A stretch of DNA of 64,000 nucleotides, from assembly GCF_000212735.1 (NCBI RefSeq), contig NC_015510.1:5085001-5149000 (forward strand). Reading direction: 5' to 3'. A model generated the notes under the pieces. The model had not been told where the DNA came from. It saw nothing but the letters and a program-made list of their open reading frames with translations, and did not search any database. This DNA is from Haliscomenobacter hydrossis DSM 1100. GTDB lineage: Bacteria; Bacteroidota; Bacteroidia; Chitinophagales; Saprospiraceae. The translations under genes and the position numbers were made by a program. Below, one piece after another: positions 46,817-54,138 of the stretch (the first letter of the stretch is position 1; each line of letters starts with the position of its first letter).

Positions 46817-47053
46817 CTACCGCTTTGGCGCAAACACCCCACCTTGCCCAAATAGGGTATTAGCCAGGTTAGCTAAAAAGCCAGTTGCTTGAGCCGCTGT
46901 TTCCCATCCTTTACCCTTCTGCTGTTGTGGGTAGTTACTAGGGTACGCGGGATAAACAGGCGTTTGTACAGGTGGGCGCTTTTGACTTTGGATAAGCGAA
47001 AAGGCTGCTACGCCTACCCCCAAGGCTATAAGGATTTTTGTTTTAGAATCCAT
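46817..47053 (-). CDS. Small single-membrane-span protein of the element (3)
   Basis: 78 residues from ATG 47053. One N-terminal membrane span (KILIALGVGVAAFSLI) is followed by a Pro/Tyr/Gln-rich linker (PVYPAYPSNYPQQQKGK) and a short amphipathic C-terminus (AAQATGFLANLANTLFGQGG). No signal-peptidase site is obvious. A hairpin at 47081-47102 precedes the start codon by 27 bp. It is third in a row of small membrane protein genes; function unknown. Confidence 0.55.
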   Translation of the reverse strand: MDSKTKILIALGVGVAAFSLIQSQKRPPVQTPVYPAYPSNYPQQQKGKGWETAAQATGFLANLANTLFGQGGVFAPKR

Positions 47054-47080
47054 TGGTTTGAAATTGAATTTGAAAAATGT

Positions 47081-47111
47081 GCGGCGCTAAAATCAGCGCC
47101 GCTTTTCTTTT
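47081..47111 (+). terminator. GC-rich hairpin with T-rich tail on the + strand
   Basis: Stem GCGGCGCT (47081-47088) / AGCGCCGC (47095-47102) with a 6-nt loop, then TTTTCTTTT on the + strand. On the - strand it precedes the start codon at 47053 by 27 bp and has a weaker T5 on that side. Confidence 0.5.
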
Positions 47112-47152
47112 GCGCCTCGTTTTGCCTATGTAACCCTGATTACTTGGCTGCT

Positions 47153-47386
47153 CTACGCGGCATTAGAAGTTGGTGAAGAGTCCGGGGAAATTCTGATCAG
47201 TTTGCCATAACCGCTTCGGTATTTCAGAACTTCCTGTAAATCAAAAAGAACCTTGCGTCCCATCTTATAAAAAGGGACAGCGCGAATTTTGATCCAGCGA
47301 TCGATAGTTGGAATTGACACTTTCAATTCCCCTGCTAACTGCTTTCTAGTAAGCAATAGCTTCTGCTCATTTTGTTCTTCAGTCAT
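47153..47386 (-). CDS. Helix-turn-helix excisionase-like protein
   Basis: 77 residues: LLTRKQLAGELKVSIPTIDRWIKIRAVPFYKMGRKVLFDLQEVLKY is the compact MerR-like winged HTH (HTH_17) of Bacteroidota excisionases and AlpA-like regulators, with the recognition helix at PTIDRWI and the wing at KMGRKVLF. It probably directs integrase towards excision and may repress the element's own transcription. Upstream, at 47404-47534, are an inverted repeat and 14-bp direct repeats that may be its operators. Confidence 0.85.
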   Translation of the reverse strand: MTEEQNEQKLLLTRKQLAGELKVSIPTIDRWIKIRAVPFYKMGRKVLFDLQEVLKYRSGYGKLIRISPDSSPTSNAA

Positions 47387-47403
47387 GATTAATTTTTTAA
47401 TTT

Positions 47404-47534
47404 ATTCATGTTTTTTTCGCAAAAAAAAATGCTTGCATTTGTATGAGAACTAATCGAATTACATCCAAATGCAAGTACTTAATGCAATGATAGTAATTAA
47501 ATGAATAAAAATCAAATTCTATTCATGTTTTTTT
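47404..47534. repeat. Candidate operator region of the HTH gene
   Basis: The inverted repeat CTTGCATTTG (47432-47441) / CAAATGCAAG (47466-47475) is flanked by two direct copies of ATTCATGTTTTTTT (47404-47417 and 47521-47534). It covers the 184-bp gap between the HTH gene and the arm-domain-like gene. Confidence 0.6.
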
Positions 47535-47570
47535 GGCTAAATTTTTTACCCATTAGCCTAGTTTATTCAA

Positions 47571-48479
47571 TTATTCTGACTGAAACTGTTTGATTTCCTC
47601 GTCTACAAGACTTCTTATACTTTCTAATTCATTGGTTGTGAATGAAAAAAACTCTCTAAATCCATCGCAGAATGGGGACTCGTATTTAAATGCCGCAATT
47701 TTATTGCTGATTGCTCCTACTGCCTCTAATCGTTCTATCGACTCCAACACGAAGCCAATAAAATCATCTCTATCCTCACCATTCTCCCAAGAAAAGATGG
47801 TAGACCTCTCTGTTGGTATGTAATTTAAATTATCTCTAACGCTCTTCTTAATTTGAAATAGGCATCTGTTGAAATACTCAATTGCTATCAAACTTGATCC
47901 CACTTTTTTTGCTCTATCTGAGATTTGACCTTCTTTAAGAACGTGTTTCCATTTGTTGAACTCAGATTCAGAGTAAGTGATGTGCTCTAGTGCTATCTCA
48001 TTAAAATCATTCCAAGACTCTGTTAATTTCACTGTCTCACTTTTCACTACATCTATAAATCTATCATAAAGTAGAGAATATATATCTTTTTCCCAGCGCC
48101 TATACTTTTGAGTAAAAACCTTGAAGCTGAAGCGATCCTGTTGTTTTGAATATTCAAAAAGGATGCTTTTTTCCATCAATTCTTCCCGATTCAATATGTG
48201 TAACTGTATGCCTCCTTTGTGCAATAGCCATCTAGGATACTTACCTGAATACATTACATCCTCAATTTCCTCAAACTGCTCCTCATTCAGCATTATTGGT
48301 CTTCCTGACCTAGTACTAACTCTAACGCTTGTATTGTTTCCTAAAAAATTAATCCTGGCATACACAGGGTAATATGTAATTCCTTTGAATTCTTCTCCTT
48401 TTAACTTCTTGTTGAGATAAATCTTTATTGAGACTTTTTTAGAATCAATCATTTCCACTGATTTTGCAGTTGGTTGCAT
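47571..48479 (-). CDS. Unrecognised protein with integrase arm-domain-like N-terminus, next to att site
   Basis: 302 residues from ATG 48479; the longer reading to 48563 runs through a repeat region and is not supported. Residues about 10-60 (KKVSIKIYLNKK, YYPVYARINFLGNNTSVRVST) look like the arm-type DNA-binding domain at the front of Bacteroidota tyrosine recombinases. The rest is helical and charged (KWHVLKEG-like, IAIEYFNRCLFQIKKSV), and I see no R/K/HxxR/Y catalytic set. So it may bind the same arm sites as the integrase without cutting: an accessory or competitor factor. Three CGCCAA repeats lie just upstream, 100-170 bp from the tRNA end. AT-rich relative to the chromosome. Confidence 0.65.
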   Translation of the reverse strand: MQPTAKSVEMIDSKKVSIKIYLNKKLKGEEFKGITYYPVYARINFLGNNTSVRVSTRSGRPIMLNEEQFEEIEDVMYSGKYPRWLLHKGGIQLHILNREELMEKSILFEYSKQQDRFSFKVFTQKYRRWEKDIYSLLYDRFIDVVKSETVKLTESWNDFNEIALEHITYSESEFNKWKHVLKEGQISDRAKKVGSSLIAIEYFNRCLFQIKKSVRDNLNYIPTERSTIFSWENGEDRDDFIGFVLESIERLEAVGAISNKIAAFKYESPFCDGFREFFSFTTNELESIRSLVDEEIKQFQSE

Positions 48480-48493
48480 CTTGATAACCGTTT

Positions 48494-48563
48494 TCTTAGA
48501 AAAAACATTTCGCCAAAGAACAATCTTAGAAAAACGCCAACAATTAAAGCCGCCAAAGAACAA
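48494..48563. repeat. Direct repeats near the right attachment site
   Basis: CGCCAAAGAACAA occurs at 48511-48523 and 48551-48563, with a shorter CGCCAA at 48535. TCTTAGAAAAA occurs near 48494 and 48524. These are short sites within 170 bp of the right attachment repeat, candidates for integrase arm sites. Confidence 0.6.
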
Positions 48564-48621
48564 AAAGAATCAGTTATCAAGTAACAAAAAGATGATAAGA
48601 GGCCAATAAAATCAATATAAA

Positions 48622-48649
48622 TGAGAAAAAGCCCGATTTACAGGCTTTT
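48622..48649 (-). terminator. Intrinsic terminator of the tRNA-Thr transcript, supplied by the element
   Basis: Stem AAAAGCC (48627-48633) / GGCTTTT (48643-48649), followed on the - strand by a T-rich tail. It lies 17 bp after the tRNA 3' end, inside the element, and replaces the chromosomal terminator now at 38776-38804. Confidence 0.6.
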
Positions 48650-48666
48650 CCTTATTGGCATTCCAG

Positions 48667-48739
<73 letters not shown>

Positions 48740-48761
48740 ATAATCAAAAATGACCGGAGCG

Positions 48762-48769
48762 CAAATATA
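48762..48769 (-). promoter_or_regulatory. Candidate -7 element of the tRNA-Thr promoter
   Basis: On the - strand, TATATTTG matches TAnnTTTG exactly, 23 bp before the mature tRNA 5' end. A second match (TATTTTTG) lies at 48773-48780. The -33 region reaches into the neighbouring palindromic repeat. Confidence 0.45.
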
Positions 48770-48783
48770 GAACAAAAATAGAC

Positions 48784-48947
48784 TAAGTACCAGCTCACAA
48801 TTAATTAATGTTATTTGAAGGGCAAATTTCAACCCATACTGCGTTAAAAAGCCTCGCCATAGCCCTGCTATGGCTGCGTTTTTTGCCTTGTCTGGATTGA
48901 AATTTCCACCTTCAAATAGACATCATTAATTATGATCTGGTACTTAC
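48784..48947. repeat. MITE-like palindromic element, 164 bp
   Basis: Ends TAAGTACCAG (48784-48793) and CTGGTACTTA (48938-48947) form perfect 10-bp terminal inverted repeats. Inside, TATTTGAAGG / CCTTCAAATA-like, AAATTTCAA / TTGAAATTT and GCCATAGC / GCTATGGC pairs make nearly the whole sequence one imperfect hairpin. No coding capacity. It is probably a small non-autonomous repeat. Confidence 0.75.
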
Positions 48948-48958
48948 TTGTCAAGCCA

Positions 48959-49603
48959 TCAAACAGTTTTTATCTGCGCAAATTTTTTGGCGGCGGCGGC
49001 AAATTGAATGAAGAATTGCCCGGCGTGCCATCCATCCATCAGGGCGTGGTGTGCTTCGAGTGAAATGGGCATTTGGAGCCCACCGTTTTCAGCAAAATAT
49101 TTGCCAAATACAATTTTGGGGATACTGTCTTCAAAACCAAATTGGCGGGCGTGTTTGATGCCTGTGAACGCAACCCAAGGCGTGCTGGAATAATGAATCA
49201 GGTCATGCCGATGGTTTTCAGGCAATAAAGTTTTGCGGATTTTTTGTTGCGTTATCGCCGTGCGGGCAGCTTCAGCAAAGCTGGGAAAGTCCTCCTGAAA
49301 ATCAAAATAACAAAAAGAAAAACTGTGGTCTTCGTGGGCAATCGTCGTGCCGATGTGGATCCGGTCGTAGGCACGTACCTCACCATGCACCAAGCGGTAG
49401 CGAAACTCGGGAATGGCGTTCACTACCTTGCTTGAGAGGTACAAACAGGCCAGGAAAAAAGACCAGCCATTTTTTTTACACGTCGCGCTTAACGCTGTTA
49501 CATCCACCGGGGCGGTGACATTAAAAAATGGGTCCTGAAAATTTTTGAAAAAGTGGAAATGTTCACGTCGCGACCACTGCTCGACGTCAATAATTTGGTA
49601 CAT
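48959..49603 (-). CDS. Chloramphenicol acetyltransferase-like (CatA family) acyltransferase
   Basis: This 214-aa protein has the type A CAT layout: a short N-terminal WSRREHFHFFKN (family start), FNVTAPVDVTAL, FRYRLVHGEVRAYDRIHIG, DFPSFAEAARTAI, and the catalytic HHALMDGWHAGQF, where the first His region of HHxxxDG supplies the general base. It forms trimers in known members and uses acetyl-CoA. Many chromosomal CatA homologues in Bacteroidota have unknown substrates, so resistance to chloramphenicol should not be assumed. It stands directly after the palindromic repeat and may be transcribed with the TPM gene 24 bp upstream. Confidence 0.85.
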   Translation of the reverse strand: MYQIIDVEQWSRREHFHFFKNFQDPFFNVTAPVDVTALSATCKKNGWSFFLACLYLSSKVVNAIPEFRYRLVHGEVRAYDRIHIGTTIAHEDHSFSFCYFDFQEDFPSFAEAARTAITQQKIRKTLLPENHRHDLIHYSSTPWVAFTGIKHARQFGFEDSIPKIVFGKYFAENGGLQMPISLEAHHALMDGWHAGQFFIQFAAAAKKFAQIKTV

Positions 49604-49626
49604 GAAAAACTTGTTTTATTCAACCA

Positions 49627-50850
49627 TTACCAGCTCACCCCAGCGCCACCGCCACCGGAAGAACCACCGCCCCAGCTGCCACCGCCGCCTGAAGAACCGC
49701 CTCCTCCTCCCGAAGAAGAACTACGGGTCAGCATCGGAATCGCGACCCGTTTGACTTCGTGGTAGTTGCAACTTTTGCACTCATTGGTCACTTCTTTGGT
49801 GCCCGTGGAGGAGTAAGTGGCAGAAACGATGGTTTGAGTATGGGAATTGTAATAGGTGATGTAACTGCATTTGGGACAGCGCCGGTATTGTAAATTGCTT
49901 TTGGAGTAGCGCAGAATGAGGATGTCGTCGGCGTCATTGTCGTTTGCCCACACATCGTAGTCGGCTACGCCGATTTCTTCTTCGGTGATCTGGCCTTTTT
50001 GCAAGTATGGATCTTCCTCATTGTCGGGAATGAGGCGCAGTTCTTGCCCGGTTTTTTTGCTGAAACGTTTTCCGTAGCGCAATTCTTTCATCTTGCGACC
50101 CACAAACCACCACACAAAAATATAAGGAATGGGAAACAAAATCAAAAAGCCCCACATCCGCGATTTGCGCAGGGAATTGTATTTGTCGTACGCATCTTCT
50201 TTGCTGCTGAGGCTTTTGTACACAAACATCAGCGACAACAGGTGAAAAATGGCGTTGAAGATAGAGTGCCCAAAGAGGATTTGTAACCAGCCGCCCTTGT
50301 CATTTGAACTATAAGTTTGATCTTCGATTTCGCTGACGTTGTCCGGGTTTTCCAGGATGTATTTGAACTTGTTTACGGCGGCGATCAACCCGGTCCCATA
50401 TTCGCCTTTTTGAAAATGAGGCACCAGTTCTTGCATGCCCACCCGGTAACAAATGGCATCGGGCAACACGCTTTCGGTGCCCAGGCCCGTTTCAAACTCC
50501 GTACGCCGCTGGTCCATGACCGTCAGGATCAAGAGGCCATTGTCTTTCTCGGCCATACCAATGCCCCATTTTTGGAACAGCTTGGTGGCAAACTCTTTGG
50601 GGTTTTCTTCGCCGATGGAATACAGGACAACTACCGCTGCCTGGGCAGTGGTAGAATCTTCCATCGCGTTGATCAGCTGATTGAGCACCGCTTCGTCCGA
50701 CGCAGAGAGGTAATCGTCGGGGTCACTGACGCTGCTGTTCCGGTTCTTGGGGTCGGGTACGGTATTGACGGTGTAGGACTTCCCCGTTTTTTGGCTGAAG
50801 AGCAAACTGGTCGAAAAGAGCAGAGCGAGGAGTATGAATGAGTGGCGCAT
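49627..50850 (-). CDS. TPM-domain (YgcG-like) membrane protein with zinc ribbon and Gly-rich tail
   Basis: This 407-aa protein has a signal peptide (RHSFILLALLFSTSLLFSQ) and a TPM domain at about residues 45-170 (YLSASDEAVLNQLINAMED, FQKWGIGMAEKDNGLLILTVMDQRR, ETGLGTESVLPDAIC). Two membrane segments follow at about 200-220 and 240-262. After these is a soluble part with a four-Cys zinc ribbon (RRCPKCSY ... ECKSCNY, residues about 325-365) and a terminal Gly/Ser-rich tail (GGGGSSGGGGSWGGGSS). TPM proteins are linked to photosystem repair in plants and to envelope stress in bacteria; the function here is unknown. The Gly-rich tail is the usual YgcG feature. Confidence 0.85.
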   Translation of the reverse strand: MRHSFILLALLFSTSLLFSQKTGKSYTVNTVPDPKNRNSSVSDPDDYLSASDEAVLNQLINAMEDSTTAQAAVVVLYSIGEENPKEFATKLFQKWGIGMAEKDNGLLILTVMDQRRTEFETGLGTESVLPDAICYRVGMQELVPHFQKGEYGTGLIAAVNKFKYILENPDNVSEIEDQTYSSNDKGGWLQILFGHSIFNAIFHLLSLMFVYKSLSSKEDAYDKYNSLRKSRMWGFLILFPIPYIFVWWFVGRKMKELRYGKRFSKKTGQELRLIPDNEEDPYLQKGQITEEEIGVADYDVWANDNDADDILILRYSKSNLQYRRCPKCSYITYYNSHTQTIVSATYSSTGTKEVTNECKSCNYHEVKRVAIPMLTRSSSSGGGGGSSGGGGSWGGGSSGGGGAGVSW

Positions 50851-50984
50851 GGATTTGCAGCGGTTTTTGAGGTGTTTTAGCGATGAATCTTAAAAACCGG
50901 ACTAAAGATCGCGATTTCTTGCCAATTGTGTGGGCTTATTCGACACAGGGTAGGAATTGTCGAATGAATGTATAAAATCAAGGC

Positions 50985-51163
50985 ATATGTTTAGCACTCC
51001 GCCTGCGGCGAAGTCTAGTAAGATAAAGTAGCCCGCAGATCAAGCAGATTTACGCAGATAATGTCCGTTTTTTTGAAAAAATCTGTGGAAATCTGCGCGA
51101 TCTGCGGGAGAAAATTCATTGGATTCACTCCGACGAAGTCGGGGTGTTAAACATTTACAAGTA
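50985..51163. repeat. Nested palindromic intergenic repeat
   Basis: This 334-bp gap (50851-51183) holds CCCGCAGATC (51032-51041) / GATCTGCGGG (51099-51108) around repeated GCAGATTT / AAATCTGC words. An outer imperfect pair is ATGTTTAGCACTCCG / GGGGTGTTAAACAT, with CCGCCTGCGGCG and CCGACGAAGTCGG palindromes. No gene is evident in the gap. Confidence 0.65.
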
Positions 51164-51183
51164 ATGGAAATGAAAGAAGATTC

Positions 51184-51600
51184 CTAAGGATGAGCCGCTA
51201 CCCAAACCTCCCCGTCTTCAAAAATCTCCTTTTTCCAAATGGGCACACTTTCCTTGAGCGTATCAATGGCGTATTGACAAGCTTCAAAGGCTGCTTTGCG
51301 GTGGGGGGTAGCCACGGCGATGATGACCGCAATTTCGCCAATGGCCAAACTGCCTACGCGGTGGTGAATGACCACGTGGTGCGCATGCCAGCGCTGCTCA
51401 ACTTCGGCAGCAATCTTGCGCATCTCGGAAACCGCCATGGGTGCATAAGCTTCAAACTCCAGGCGAAGCACCTTGCGCCCTTTGGTTTCGTCACGCACCG
51501 TGCCGATGAATACCGTAGATCCACCTGAACCTGGATGCGCAGCGAGGTCGATGCATTCCTGGGGAGAGAGGGTGGTTGATTTGAGTTGGATGTCGAGCAT
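51184..51600 (-). CDS. moaE: Molybdopterin synthase catalytic subunit MoaE
   Basis: A 138-aa protein with the full MoaE pattern: GSTVFIGTVRDETKGRKVLRLEFEAY near residue 28, HRVGSLAIGEIAVIIAVATPHRKAAFEACQYAID (the conserved HR and the R/H region) and SVPIWKKEIFEDGEVWV at the end, where the two Lys residues act in catalysis. MoaE with thiocarboxylated MoaD adds sulfur to precursor Z in molybdenum cofactor synthesis. MoaD and other moa genes are not in the window, so it is an isolated gene here. A hairpin repeat separates it from the next gene. Confidence 0.95.
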   Translation of the reverse strand: MLDIQLKSTTLSPQECIDLAAHPGSGGSTVFIGTVRDETKGRKVLRLEFEAYAPMAVSEMRKIAAEVEQRWHAHHVVIHHRVGSLAIGEIAVIIAVATPHRKAAFEACQYAIDTLKESVPIWKKEIFEDGEVWVAAHP

Positions 51601-51605
51601 GGATG

Positions 51606-51712
51606 TAGGGTTCGGGGGTTCGGGGGGTCCAGGGTTCGGGGGTTCAATCGGTCGCCGAGCGGAGTCGAGGTGCCCGATTGAACCCTCGAACCCCCTAGGT
51701 CCCGAAAACCCC
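51606..51712. repeat. GGGTTCGGGGG repeat hairpin between moaE and the aspartoacylase-like gene
   Basis: Tandem GGGTTCGGGGGTTC words on the left and CTCGAACCCCC words on the right, with a perfect 11-bp pair GGTTCAATCGG (51641-51651) / CCGATTGAACC (51674-51684). It overlaps the very end of the aspartoacylase-like gene. Confidence 0.7.
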
Positions 51713-52678
51713 CAAATGAATGATTCTTCCTCCTGTCTGGTTGATCGGATCTACACTTTTGCCAATCACGATGCCATTCTCGGGAGAAGTATATTCTTTG
51801 ATGACATCGCCAAAAATGTCGCGCAAGGTCGCAATGGTTTCGCCGGCATACACCAGTTCTCCCACGTTGGGCGCAACGGTGAGAATGCCCCCCGAGTCGG
51901 AGTAAATCCAATACGAGTTTTTGCAGATGTAGGGGCGGGCTTCGGGCAATTCGATGGCGCCTTCGGTCATTTGCAACTGGCGCAAGAGGTTGTAGATGCC
52001 CGTCAATCCCGAACGGATAAAACCTTTGTGAAACGTATGCGGACTGCCTACCTCTAGCGTGATGGCATAAATACCCAGCGAGTCGGCAGCACCACGGAGC
52101 GAGCCATCTGAAGGCAAATTGTGTACAATCACCTGCGCGTTTTGCAGAATGGCCATTTCGCGACAAATGGGATCGTCCAAATCGGCGCGAATGTAATGGG
52201 CGTTGACCCGGCCAAAACTAGCAGTATGCAGGTCCAATAAATAGTCGAAATAACGGATGACCCGGTCTACCAAACGAAATGCATACACCTGGCTATTGCT
52301 GCCATCAGCCCGACCGGGCATGACCCGATTGAGGTCGGCACCATCAATAAAATTGCGCTCTTTGATGAGCAAAGAGGGAATATTGATGACTGGAATCCCT
52401 ATCACCACACCGGCCAAATCGTCGAGTGAAATTTCCTGAAACAAACGTTGAATGAGCGGGATGCCATTGATCTCGTTGCCCCGAATGGCGGCAGTGATGC
52501 CGAGCACCGGCCCATCTTTACGGCCTCGCGCAACTATGACAGGCACATGTACGGGCATACCCATTCCATCGGAGATCAGGTGCAACCAAAAACGGCGTAT
52601 CGTTCCTTTGGGAACCTTGCCCAAATCGAGGCGGCGGATCACTTCAATCGGTATGTCGGTACGGGTGAGTGGGTTCAT
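51695..52678 (-). CDS. Succinylglutamate desuccinylase/aspartoacylase-family protein with altered zinc motif
   Basis: This 327-aa protein has the AstE/AspA-type carboxypeptidase-like fold: GPVLGITAAIRGNEINGIPLIQRL, IPVINIPSLLIKERNFIDGADLNRVMPG, YLLDLHTASFGR and ITLEVGSPHTFHKG, with a C-terminal beta domain (VAPNVGELVYAGETIATLRD). The family binds zinc through H-x-x-E and a later His; here the first motif reads R-G-N-E, so the first His is Arg, while the LHT His remains. Activity may be changed or lost. The start codon overlaps the stop of the upstream ATP-grasp-like gene by ATGA, so the two are translationally coupled. The substrate is unknown; an N-acyl or peptide-like bond made by its neighbour is an attractive guess. 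Confidence 0.8.
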   Translation of the reverse strand: MNPLTRTDIPIEVIRRLDLGKVPKGTIRRFWLHLISDGMGMPVHVPVIVARGRKDGPVLGITAAIRGNEINGIPLIQRLFQEISLDDLAGVVIGIPVINIPSLLIKERNFIDGADLNRVMPGRADGSNSQVYAFRLVDRVIRYFDYLLDLHTASFGRVNAHYIRADLDDPICREMAILQNAQVIVHNLPSDGSLRGAADSLGIYAITLEVGSPHTFHKGFIRSGLTGIYNLLRQLQMTEGAIELPEARPYICKNSYWIYSDSGGILTVAPNVGELVYAGETIATLRDIFGDVIKEYTSPENGIVIGKSVDPINQTGGRIIHLGVFGT

Positions 52679-54138
52679 AGCGCAATCTCTTCAATCAAGG
52701 ATGGATCATTATTGATCGATTTGAACAATTTCATGCGAAAGCGTCCTTGACTATTGACCAGGGTTTCAGCCATTTTGTCAATTGCTACCGTAGAAAGTAC
52801 CGTTTGAATGTATGCTTCAATGAGGTCGTCCAAACCTATGCCCAATTTATTAAAATCCCGGCGATCCATGAGCACCAAGCGATTGGTATCGCTGTCCCAG
52901 GTACCATCGGGGTTTCTGATCGAAAGATTGGTACCCAGCATGTCCCAGGAATCGCTGCCTTCTTCGATGCGGTCTTCCAGGGGCTTTCTGGCCCGGCGAG
53001 CGTACACGCAAAGCGGTAAAATACCTTCTTCGGTAGAGCTGACCATCATGCGCAGGTCCGCTACGTAAGTTTTGCCGTTGGCCGTGGGAATGGTGCCCAC
53101 GTGATACAATTTGCCCGAAGAAGTGGTCGAGCTCCAATTGTAATTGCCGATGAGGCTTTGTACAATGAAGCGATCGTAAGTGAAGTCTTCAGCCATAAAC
53201 CTGGCCAATTCCTCTTCCGAAACGATGGTAAAAACCCCCTGGCCAGCATTGCTGTAAGGAACTTTGACCACAGCTTGTCCGCCCATTTCGGCAACCCTCT
53301 TGGGGATATCTTCTTTACGCACATCCCAGATGGTTTGCGGAATGTTGATGCGCAAACCCTGCTCTTCCCATTCGCTGTTGAATTGTTCATAAGCTTTGGC
53401 TGCCATCATTTTATTCCGGCCTCCGGCCAAACAAGCCACCACAGGGTTGAAAATCCGGGTTTTGGTGTGCATGTGTAGCCGGTTCCAGGGGCGTTGGGTG
53501 ACGTAGCGGAAGGCGGCCCTGATCAGGTGCCATTCGTCGTTTTCGTCCCGAACCTCCATTTGTGCATCTGCATTGTAGCGCACTGGAGGGTTGGGATCAT
53601 CGTTAAAAAACGGTACGTAAAACACGTCCTCTTTCATTACGTCGGCAATGACTGCGGCGTAACCAGAGGCCTCCATCGGGTTTTTGTCGTATAAAACGGC
53701 CAATGCCCCTTGCAGTCCGCTGCGTTTTTTTTGTACAAAAGGTTTGAAGCTACGTTCGATCAGCAGGCGATACCCTCCCTGTTCTTTGTGATCATCGGTC
53801 AGGGGCATCGATTTTTGCCCGGACGGGCAGGAGTTGTTTTCAATGATGACCATCTGGCGGCGGGCACTAGCAGAGGTAACATTGAGTAAATCCGCACCAG
53901 CCCAGAGGAAGTGTTTACACTTGTAGTCAAGCAATTCAGCCAATGCTTCGGCTTTGACAATAGGGTGTAGGTGACAATAACGATTGATCATTCTTTCTCT
54001 ACTCAGGTTGAGAAAAAAATTGACCATTGGGTGGATGGTTGCATTGAGCGCTTTGGGATACCAATGCCTGTACGCTTCGAATTCTCCTGGATGAATGCGC
54101 TTAGCCGATTTGGGCGGCAGTACTTCTGAGAGGATCAT
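52675..54138 (-). CDS. ATP-grasp-like ligase, unknown substrate
   Basis: This 487-aa cytosolic protein has, in its second half, an ATP-grasp-like core: AVVKVPYSNAGQGVFTI (Lys and Gly-rich loop, residues about 288-305), YDRFIVQSLIGNY, then YVADLRMMVS, an acidic/Arg metal-site region. The first half is a distinct domain (ADLLNVTSASARRQMVIIENNSCPSGQKSMPL) that I do not recognise. ATP-grasp enzymes join carboxylates to amines through acyl-phosphates. It overlaps the aspartoacylase-like gene by 4 bp, so a ligase/deacylase pair acting on the same amide or peptide product is plausible. The family assignment is by motif only. Confidence 0.65.
   Translation of the reverse strand: MILSEVLPPKSAKRIHPGEFEAYRHWYPKALNATIHPMVNFFLNLSRERMINRYCHLHPIVKAEALAELLDYKCKHFLWAGADLLNVTSASARRQMVIIENNSCPSGQKSMPLTDDHKEQGGYRLLIERSFKPFVQKKRSGLQGALAVLYDKNPMEASGYAAVIADVMKEDVFYVPFFNDDPNPPVRYNADAQMEVRDENDEWHLIRAAFRYVTQRPWNRLHMHTKTRIFNPVVACLAGGRNKMMAAKAYEQFNSEWEEQGLRINIPQTIWDVRKEDIPKRVAEMGGQAVVKVPYSNAGQGVFTIVSEEELARFMAEDFTYDRFIVQSLIGNYNWSSTTSSGKLYHVGTIPTANGKTYVADLRMMVSSTEEGILPLCVYARRARKPLEDRIEEGSDSWDMLGTNLSIRNPDGTWDSDTNRLVLMDRRDFNKLGIGLDDLIEAYIQTVLSTVAIDKMAETLVNSQGRFRMKLFKSINNDPSLIEEIAL

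Noticed and set aside
46162-47053. Classifying the element as a provirus because of its small membrane proteins
   Set aside because: No capsid, packaging ATPase or lysis gene can be recognised, so this stays a hypothesis only.
48959-49603. Calling the CatA homologue a chloramphenicol resistance gene
   Set aside because: Chromosomal homologues often have other substrates; the sequence shows the fold and His motif only.
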